Positions 1 to 4,582 of a stretch of 8,664 bases of DNA are shown in pieces. The DNA lies in NCBI GenBank assembly GCA_035934315.1, contig DASYXZ010000276.1, positions 1 through 8,664 of the forward strand, in the 5' to 3' direction. Position 1 is the first letter of the stretch. Each line of letters begins with the position of its first letter. This DNA is from DASYXZ01 sp035934315. Lineage in GTDB: Bacteria > Acidobacteriota > Terriglobia > UBA7540. The position numbers and the translations under genes were made by a program. The notes beneath the pieces are model-generated. The model had not been told where the DNA came from and did no database searches. It saw only the letters and a program-made list of their open reading frames with translations.

Positions 1-1230
1 CACCGCCTGCAGGTCCATGCGGTTCGATTGGTACGCCGCGAGGCCCGCTTGAAATGTCGCGGTCGCCTGGGGGATCAGGCCTTCGCGATAAATCTTCAAC
101 AATTCGTCTCCGGTCTTTGCCGCCAAATACTGGTCACGCACATCAAAATACGCCTGCTGGATAGCGCCTTCGTACTCGCGGCGCGAGCGGTTTAATTCCT
201 CAACCGCCTGGGCCACCTCAGGATGCTGTTTTCGACTGCGGAAAATCGGAATTTTCACGCCCAATGTCAGCATGTAGTAGTCGCGGAACTGCGGGCCGGT
301 GTGCTGCCACGCATACTGGACATTGAAATCCGGGTAAGCATCTTTGCGAGCTATTTCAAGTTGCACGCTTTGCCGGCGCACCATTTCCTGCTCGCCGCCC
401 ACCTCAGGATCTGCGGTGCGCACTCGGGCCAGCAGCTCGTCTGAGGTGTAGGGGAGAGGTGTTTCGGTGAGTGTTTCCGTCTGGAGATCAGGCGAGTCGG
501 GCGCCCGATTCAGGATTTGTTTCAGTTGTGCTTCCAGGGTCCACATCTCCTGGTGATGCATGGCGATTTCTTTAAGCAATTCCGTGCGTTGCAATTGCGC
601 TTTCAGAACCTCCGCCTGGCTGCCCTGGCCAACCCGGTAATGGGCTTCAGCAAGTTTTTCAATTTGTTCCAGGAGTTTCCCGTCGCGATCGAGTACTGAG
701 AGCGTTGATTGAATGTAGGCAAGATGGAAATACACGGCCTTCAGTTGCTCGATCACCGTTCGACGGACAGAATCAAAATGCTGCCGGGCGGCGTCAGCGT
801 CGCGCGCCGCAGCTTCCCCGCGCAAGCGCAATTTTCCTGGATAAGGGATGTCCTGTGAAATACCCAGGCCCGTGTAAGCGAAATCGCTGTTGGTGTAACC
901 TGCGAAAGGACGAGGGCTGCCTACATTTAATTGTTGTAATACGATTTGCGGGTCGGGTAGCGTTGAAACTTGTGAAGGAACCTGGGTGGCTGCTTTCCAA
1001 CCGTGACGGGCGGCAAGAATTTGGGGATTCTTTTGTTCAACCTCATCCACCAATTCTCGCAAAGGAGAGACCAACTGCCCATGTGGGGCGGGGGGTTGCA
1101 TTGCCTCTTGTGCTTTTCCCAAACTCACTCCTGTCAGTGAGCAAAGACAAAGCAGGCCCGAACTGATGAAAGCGGCGCACACTCTGCCCTTGATTTTTTG
1201 CTCCCGACCTGTTGGTTTGTGTTCTCTCAT
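1..1230 (-). CDS. TolC-family outer-membrane efflux channel (CusC/CzcC type), 3' end beyond the window
   Basis: Outer-membrane channel of a tripartite efflux pump, joining an inner-membrane transporter and a periplasmic adaptor to the outside. The frame is open without interruption for 410 codons from ATG at 1230 to the left edge; the C-terminus is missing. Residues about 15-40 are basic then hydrophobic (signal peptide, likely cleaved near Ala40-Gln41). Two OEP-type halves are visible: about 55-240, with YRVGQGSQAEVLKAQ (198-212) before the second helical stretch, and about 262-410, with the strand LGVKIPIF (323-330) and the helix-rich stretch starting GLIPQATATFQAG. The start is well supported: GGAGGA at 1244-1239 lies 8 nt upstream, and the ATG overlaps the upstream stop as ATGA, suggesting translational coupling. 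With the Cys-rich leader gene, heavy-metal efflux is the best guess. The family call is firm; the substrate is inferred. Confidence 0.9.
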   Translation of the reverse strand, partial: MREHKPTGREQKIKGRVCAAFISSGLLCLCSLTGVSLGKAQEAMQPPAPHGQLVSPLRELVDEVEQKNPQILAARHGWKAATQVPSQVSTLPDPQIVLQQLNVGSPRPFAGYTNSDFAYTGLGISQDIPYPGKLRLRGEAAARDADAARQHFDSVRRTVIEQLKAVYFHLAYIQSTLSVLDRDGKLLEQIEKLAEAHYRVGQGSQAEVLKAQLQRTELLKEIAMHHQEMWTLEAQLKQILNRAPDSPDLQTETLTETPLPYTSDELLARVRTADPEVGGEQEMVRRQSVQLEIARKDAYPDFNVQYAWQHTGPQFRDYYMLTLGVKIPIFRSRKQHPEVAQAVEELNRSRREYEGAIQQAYFDVRDQYLAAKTGDELLKIYREGLIPQATATFQAGLAAYQSNRMDLQAV

Positions 1231-1982
1231 TGCAAGTTTCCTCCAATCAGCGGCGTGATGTTCAAGTCGCGCGAATACACGTAGTCCCACAGCCTGTCGA
1301 AAAGTTCCTTCGACATGGGTTCCTTAAGCTCGAATTCAAATGTTTCCCGATAAGCGCCCACGCGGAGGTGGAACGCGTCCGGATTGGCGATCGTTTGAAT
1401 ATCTGACCATTTCCAACTGCGGCTGTCGCGTTGAGTCGGTGTAACGTAATCGATTCCGTTGCCGCCAAACCGCAGGACGCCGCTGCTGCCTCCGGTGCGT
1501 GTCGTGTGCCGCGCAGGAATTGTCGCAAAGGCCGGGTGGTTCGGGTCGGGGTCGCCGTTGCGCACCGGTTTTATCACGCGAAGGGAAAGCTCTGCCGCGA
1601 CACTGGGGGGCATCGTCTGGCTGAAATCGAATCGATACCGGCGGTCGCCGGGCTGGTGCCAGCCACGGTTCTCGTAACTGGTGAGGACGAAGCGGTGGGT
1701 TGCGAGGTCAAAAGTCTGAATTTCACCGAACGGCCATCGATGGGAATTGCGCTGGTCGGATCGAAATTCGATTCCGTTGGCATCAACCATCAGCGTTCCC
1801 CGCACCGTCCGCAAGCCGTGATGCAGTCGCGCCGGGGATTGCCAGATGAGCGGCGGTACGGGTTTACCCGCGAGGGATTGATTAGGCGGGACGATTGCCC
1901 GGACCGATGAGCGGGCATGAACGCTGGTGAATATTAGCGCCATCAAATTGAATGCTAAAAATTGGGAACGTACAACCATCAC
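1227..1982 (-). CDS. Exported protein with two tandem PH-like domains, unknown function
   Basis: I do not recognise a named family. The 251-residue product begins with a hydrophobic stretch (about 4-20) ending VHA|RS, a plausible signal peptide, so a periplasmic location is likely. The mature part is an internal duplication. Residues about 58-133 and 163-236 share the order G-x-L, then NGI(E/D)(F/Y), then QR(N/D)S, then a W followed by (G/S)-(E/D)-IQT, then an aromatic beta strand and an amphipathic C-terminal helix (PPSVAAEL; KELFDRLWDYV). That pattern of beta strands ending in a helix resembles bacterial PH/GRAM-like folds. The start is GTG at 1982, directly followed by ATG at 1979; GGAGGT at 1995-1990 sits 7 nt before GTG and 10 nt before ATG, so either may be used. 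Its stop overlaps the tolC start, so its role is probably tied to the efflux pump. The coding call is strong; the fold is an inference. Confidence 0.82.
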   Translation of the reverse strand: MMVVRSQFLAFNLMALIFTSVHARSSVRAIVPPNQSLAGKPVPPLIWQSPARLHHGLRTVRGTLMVDANGIEFRSDQRNSHRWPFGEIQTFDLATHRFVLTSYENRGWHQPGDRRYRFDFSQTMPPSVAAELSLRVIKPVRNGDPDPNHPAFATIPARHTTRTGGSSGVLRFGGNGIDYVTPTQRDSRSWKWSDIQTIANPDAFHLRVGAYRETFEFELKEPMSKELFDRLWDYVYSRDLNITPLIGGNLQ

Positions 1983-2098
1983 TTTTTTTACCTCCGGTTC
2001 AGAAAACGACGGACTGTGCGGCCGCGATGCCGCGCGTGCGGCGCATAGTCGGTTCGGCCAGGAATTTTTGGATTTCTAATGAGACGTCGCCCGTTCCT

Positions 2099-2129
2099 GG
2101 CGCTGCGGCGGAGAACGCGCGCCAGCGCC
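2099..2129. other. GC-rich stem-loop in the 190-bp gap between the Cys-rich and PH-like genes
   Basis: GGCGCTG (2099-2105) and CAGCGCC (2123-2129) can form a perfect 7-bp stem around a 17-nt GC-rich loop. No U-run follows on either strand, so it is not a standard intrinsic terminator. It could reduce read-through or protect the mRNA end of the leader gene. The rest of 1983-2172 holds nothing I recognise apart from the ribosome-binding site at 1990-1995. Confidence 0.3.
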
Positions 2130-2172
2130 TGCACACGTCGGCGCCGTTATGGTTCAAGTGAGGCTGGAAGGG

Positions 2173-2556
2173 TTAAATAAGAAGAGTGGAATTCAGGAGA
2201 AAAACCCGGACATTGCCGGGCGGAGAATGTCCCGTAAAAAGATTGTGATATTGGGTGGTTGAGGGGTTGGCAAAAGTTAGAGCATGCGGCGCACTCAAAA
2301 AACCGGTTACAGAAAGGGGCGGAACGCTGGAAGCTTTCCGAGCCGGCAGGGGCAAGGCATTCGCAGCAGAACCGGAAGCCTCTTGCTTGCAACAAGAGGT
2401 GGGAGCTTGCTGATTGTGGCACGCAAATTTCATTGCGTGGCAGCACGCGGAGCCCTCTGCCTTTGTCGCCGCGTCACTGATCGCACAATTCAGCGCCGGC
2501 GCGAGCAGGGAGAAGAGCAGTGACAGCGCGATAATTCGAATGAAACCATGTCTCAT
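2173..2556 (-). CDS. Small exported Cys-rich protein, putative metal binding
   Basis: A 127-residue product. Residues 1-24 form a signal peptide (MRHGFIRI, then a Leu-rich core and LLAPALNC). After it come a CCHAMKFACHNQ segment (residues about 38-49) and a CC pair in TSCCKQE (about 53-59), so four Cys, two His and a Met are packed into some 18 residues. This spacing suits soft-metal binding (Cu, Ag, Zn) or disulfide chemistry. The C-terminal half has low complexity, with a SPPG element and a hydrophobic tail. The LNC at 22-24 is not a convincing lipobox. ATG at 2556 has GAAGG 6 nt upstream and a good promoter just before it, so this is the first gene of the unit leading to the PH-like protein and TolC. 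Small CC-containing exported proteins beside heavy-metal RND pumps are familiar, but the metal link here is inference. Confidence 0.75.
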   Translation of the reverse strand: MRHGFIRIIALSLLFSLLAPALNCAISDAATKAEGSACCHAMKFACHNQQAPTSCCKQEASGSAANALPLPARKASSVPPLSVTGFLSAPHALTFANPSTTQYHNLFTGHSPPGNVRVFLLNSTLLI

Positions 2557-2574
2557 AGGCCGCCTTCATTATGA

Positions 2575-2603
2575 ATTGTGCCGTTGCGCAGGCCAGAAGT
2601 CAA
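2575..2603 (-). promoter_or_regulatory. Sigma70-type promoter for the Cys-rich / PH-like / tolC unit
   Basis: Reading the minus strand, TTGACT (2603-2598, 5 of 6 matches to the -35 consensus) is separated by exactly 17 nt from CACAAT (2580-2575, 4 of 6 matches to the -10). Transcription would start near 2568, giving a leader of only about 12 nt that still contains GAAGG. It lies in the 96-bp gap after galE and marks the leftmost three genes as a separate transcription unit. No clear operator was found. Confidence 0.55.
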
Positions 2604-2652
2604 GGGTTCTGTGCGCCTGAAGCGCGGAGAAACTCCAGAATTAACTTTACGC

Positions 2653-3651
2653 TCACCTAACCTTGTGCCCATGGAGTTCCTCACGCGCGGCGTGCCATTT
2701 CCAGGCGGTCTGGACAATGGTATCGAGGTCGGAATATTGTGGGCGCCAGCCAAGGAGTTTTGCAGCGCGGACGGGATCGGCCACCAGCGAAGGCGGGTCG
2801 CCCTCGCGGCGTGGCGCATCGCGTGTGGGGGTCTTGCGGCCGCCGCTGCATCGCTCGATTGCTGCGATTACTTCACGTACGGAAAATCCGCGCCCGGCGC
2901 CCAGATTCAGGGCAACAGGCGTTCCGCCCTCCATAAGATAGCGCAGAGCGAGCACGTGGGCCTCAGCCAAATCGGTCACATGAATGTAATCGCGAATTGC
3001 AGTACCGTCCGGGGTGGGATAGTGGGTCCCGTAAACTTCAACAAAAGGAATCAGCCCCAGCGTGGCCTGAATCACCAAAGGGATCAAGTGAGTTTCGGGG
3101 TCGTGGCCTTCGCCAATCTCACCCTGAGGGTCGGCGCCCGCCGCATTAAAATAACGCAGGGCGGCGGAACGAAGGCCATAGGCGGTGGAATACCAATGCA
3201 AGGCGCGCTCCATGATCAGTTTGGTCTCGCCATAAGGATTGATGGGGCGCAAGGGATGATCTTCCGGGATGGGCACCTTGTCCGGCGTGCCGTACACAGC
3301 CGCAGAAGAGGAAAACACTATGTGCTTTACGCTCGTGGCCAGCATGGCGTCAAGCAACTTAAGCGTGTTGACGACATTGTTCCAAAAATATTTTTGCGGC
3401 TGGGCCATTGACTCGCCCACCAGCAGACTGGCGGCAAAGTGGATGACCGCCTTCACCTCATATTCCTTGATGACTTTGGAAATGAGCCCGGCATCCTTTA
3501 GGTCGCCCTCAACCAGGGGTCCCCATCGAACCGCTGAACGGTACCCGGTGCCGAAATTGTCGAGCACCACCGGCTCATATCCAGCGCGGGCCAGGGCCTT
3601 TGCCGTATGGCTCCCGATATAACCCGCTCCGCCTGTTACCAGAATTCGCAT
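2653..3651 (-). CDS. galE: UDP-glucose 4-epimerase
   Basis: NAD-dependent short-chain dehydrogenase/reductase that interconverts UDP-glucose and UDP-galactose in the cytoplasm, feeding polysaccharide and glycan synthesis. The 332-residue product opens with MRILVTGGAGYIGSH, whose GxxGxxG loop binds NAD. It carries the catalytic Ser in FSSSAAVYG (about 113-121), the Tyr140-x3-Lys144 pair in NPYGETK, RYFNAAGADP (167-175) and RDYIHVTDLAEAH (220-232), all typical of GalE at the usual length. The residue aligned by eye with E. coli Tyr299 is Leu (GDPPSLVAD, about 284-292), as in many bacterial enzymes that may also accept the N-acetylated sugars. ATG at 3651 is chosen because it starts exactly at the Rossmann strand and has AAGGGG 7 nt upstream. 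An in-frame GTG at 3669 would overlap the upstream stop as GTGA and add six residues. It lies 14 nt after the isomerase gene and is almost certainly co-transcribed with it. Confidence 0.95.
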   Translation of the reverse strand: MRILVTGGAGYIGSHTAKALARAGYEPVVLDNFGTGYRSAVRWGPLVEGDLKDAGLISKVIKEYEVKAVIHFAASLLVGESMAQPQKYFWNNVVNTLKLLDAMLATSVKHIVFSSSAAVYGTPDKVPIPEDHPLRPINPYGETKLIMERALHWYSTAYGLRSAALRYFNAAGADPQGEIGEGHDPETHLIPLVIQATLGLIPFVEVYGTHYPTPDGTAIRDYIHVTDLAEAHVLALRYLMEGGTPVALNLGAGRGFSVREVIAAIERCSGGRKTPTRDAPRREGDPPSLVADPVRAAKLLGWRPQYSDLDTIVQTAWKWHAAREELHGHKVR

Positions 3652-3658
3652 CAGCTTG

Positions 3659-3664
3659 CCCCTT
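3659..3664 (-). promoter_or_regulatory. Ribosome-binding site deciding the galE start
   Basis: AAGGGG on the minus strand, 7 nt before ATG 3651. It lies inside the longer GTG-initiated reading (3669), which argues for the ATG start. The GTGA overlap with the upstream stop keeps the GTG possible. Confidence 0.5.
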
Positions 3665-3665
3665 G

Positions 3666-4268
3666 TCACTGACCGCGTGCCACTGTGTTTTCGATGCGCG
3701 CTTTCAAATCGAGAAAAATCAAGTGGGCCAAAACCAGGTGCGCGTCTTCCACCTGTTGCATGTTATTGGATGGCACCACGATGGGGCAATCGAGAAGCGT
3801 TTTCATTTTCCCCCCGCCACAACCGGTGAGGCCAACAGTGGTGGCTCCAATACTCCGGGCAAGCTCGAAGGCGCGAAGAACGTTGGGCGAGTTGCCGCTG
3901 CCGCTGATGCCGAAGGCGACATCACCGGGCTGTATGAAGTTTTCGATCTGAGCGGCGAAAACTCTTTCGTAGCTTTCGTCGTTTGCCCACGCGGTTAACA
4001 TGGGCACGTTATCAACCACGGAGCAAGCCTTCAGGCGTTTCACCCTGGCCAGCGATGCGTGCCCGGGAAAGTGCGTGGCCTTGCCCAAATCCGCCGCCAT
4101 GTGGGAGGCCAGTGCCGCGCTGCCGCCGTTGCCGAAAGTGAAAACTGTGTGGTCCGTTTGGTAGGCGCGGAACAAGCAGTCGGCGGCGCGACGCGTCTCG
4201 GCTAATGGCAGACCATTCAGAATTCCTTGCAAGGTTTCGAGGTAAGCGGAATAATCAAGCTCTTTCAA
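3666..4268 (-). CDS. gmhA: SIS-domain phosphoheptose isomerase-like protein
   Basis: Cytoplasmic sugar-phosphate isomerase of the GmhA type; classical members convert sedoheptulose 7-phosphate to D-glycero-D-manno-heptose 7-phosphate for LPS core or S-layer heptose. Of 200 residues, the SIS signature FGNGGSAALASHMAADLGK spans 45-63, NDESYERVF 97-104, the phosphate-binding ISGSGNSPN 121-129, and the helical QQVEDAHLVLAH 171-182, whose His177 fits the family's catalytic His. By eye, E. coli GmhA Glu65 aligns with Asp60, so this is a divergent subgroup and the heptose substrate is not assured. No ATG is available. TTG at 4268 is chosen because GGAGAGG (4283-4277) lies 8 nt upstream; TTG at 4289 would add seven residues but lacks a good site. 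No other heptose gene (hldE, gmhB, hldD) is in the window. The coupling to galE suggests envelope glycan precursor supply. Confidence 0.85.
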   Translation of the reverse strand: MKELDYSAYLETLQGILNGLPLAETRRAADCLFRAYQTDHTVFTFGNGGSAALASHMAADLGKATHFPGHASLARVKRLKACSVVDNVPMLTAWANDESYERVFAAQIENFIQPGDVAFGISGSGNSPNVLRAFELARSIGATTVGLTGCGGGKMKTLLDCPIVVPSNNMQQVEDAHLVLAHLIFLDLKARIENTVARGQ

Positions 4269-4276
4269 ACCTTTTT

Positions 4277-4283
4277 CCTCTCC
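4277..4283 (-). promoter_or_regulatory. Ribosome-binding site supporting a TTG start for the isomerase
   Basis: GGAGAGG on the minus strand, 8 nt before TTG 4268. The next in-frame candidate, TTG 4289, lies upstream of it and has only a GGGG run from the neighbouring palindrome. Confidence 0.45.
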
Positions 4284-4291
4284 CGGCAAAT

Positions 4292-4305
4292 CAGGGGCGC
4301 CCCTG
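4292..4305. promoter_or_regulatory. Perfect 14-bp GC palindrome in the isomerase leader
   Basis: CAGGGGCGCCCCTG is fully self-complementary and lies 23-36 nt upstream of the TTG start at 4268, between the putative -10 and the ribosome-binding site. As DNA it could be an operator for a dimeric regulator. As RNA it could fold only with the centre opened into a loop, which makes a hairpin less likely. There is no second copy in the window. Confidence 0.35.
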
Positions 4306-4336
4306 CAAAAAGAAATATTGTTTCCGAGGCGGTTTT

Positions 4337-4366
4337 AATTTAACACGGCGGCAACATATTCTTCAA
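4337..4366 (-). promoter_or_regulatory. Possible promoter for the isomerase-galE pair
   Basis: On the minus strand, TTGAAG (4366-4361) is followed 18 nt later by TAAATT (4342-4337), each a 4-of-6 match to consensus. The spacer holds the block shared with the upstream region of the GH3 gene. The resulting leader would be about 60 nt and contain the 14-bp palindrome. The match is weak and the region AT-rich, so this is tentative. Confidence 0.3.
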
Positions 4367-4506
4367 CGAATTGACAAAGAAGGGGCAATGCGAAATTGGA
4401 AAATTAGGAACTGAAAATTGGCGCTTATTTTGGAATTACCCGATTGTATTTTCAAATTTCGAGTTTGCAGTTTCAATTTTCCTGTTTTCTTCGCAACCGT
4501 CAATCC
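4345..4506. repeat. AT-rich compound inverted-repeat element, copy A
   Basis: This fills most of the space between the GH3 and isomerase genes and is related to copy B at 6953-7224 in the same orientation. Shared parts in the same order are ACGGCGGCAACA-n-ATTC (4345-4361), CAAAGAAGGGG (about 4375-4385), a run of GAAATTGG/GGAACTG-like units, TTTTGGAATT, and the complementary half. Inside it, CGAAATTGGAAAA (4391-4403) pairs with 4449-4461 at 12 of 13 positions. GGAAAATTAGGAACTG (4398-4413) pairs with 4468-4482 with one gap and one mismatch. Short outer arms ATTGAC (4370-4375) and GTCAAT (4499-4504) are visible. There is no coding potential. Confidence 0.7.
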
Positions 4507-4567
4507 CTCGTTACCCCTCCCGCCAGAGCAGAAAGCCGTTTTTGCCGCCCGATGTGGGGCAGCATTG

Positions 4568-4580
4568 GGCGCAACGCGCC
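4568..4580 (-). terminator. Short hairpin just after the GH3 stop
   Basis: GGCGC-AAC-GCGCC forms a 5-bp GC stem with a 3-nt loop, starting 2 nt after the GH3 TAG. No U-tract follows on the minus strand, so it is at best a weak or factor-assisted terminator or an mRNA 3'-end stabiliser. The 4507-4567 stretch holds no gene. Confidence 0.25.
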
Positions 4581-4582
4581 TG

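Noticed and set aside
1..1230. Possible broken tolC, since several short frames cover the region
   Set aside because: Direct translation from ATG 1230 stays open for 410 codons to the window edge with TolC-family motifs throughout, so it is intact as far as can be seen.
705..1910. Plus-strand open frames of 153 and 159 codons opposite tolC and the PH-like gene
   Set aside because: The minus-strand frames carry signal peptides, domain patterns and ribosome-binding sites; the plus-strand frames show none of these.
2147..2446. 99-codon minus-strand frame overlapping the Cys-rich gene
   Set aside because: It is out of frame with the signal-peptide-bearing 127-residue product and lacks a good ribosome-binding site.
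2577..2623. Intrinsic terminator after galE
   Set aside because: Only a 5-bp stem (CAGAA/TTCTG) overlapping the -35 element is visible and there is no U-run, so it is not called.
2578..3411. 277-codon open frame on the plus strand
   Set aside because: It is antisense to galE, whose motifs are unmistakable; the frame has no recognisable domain and arises from codon bias of the real gene.
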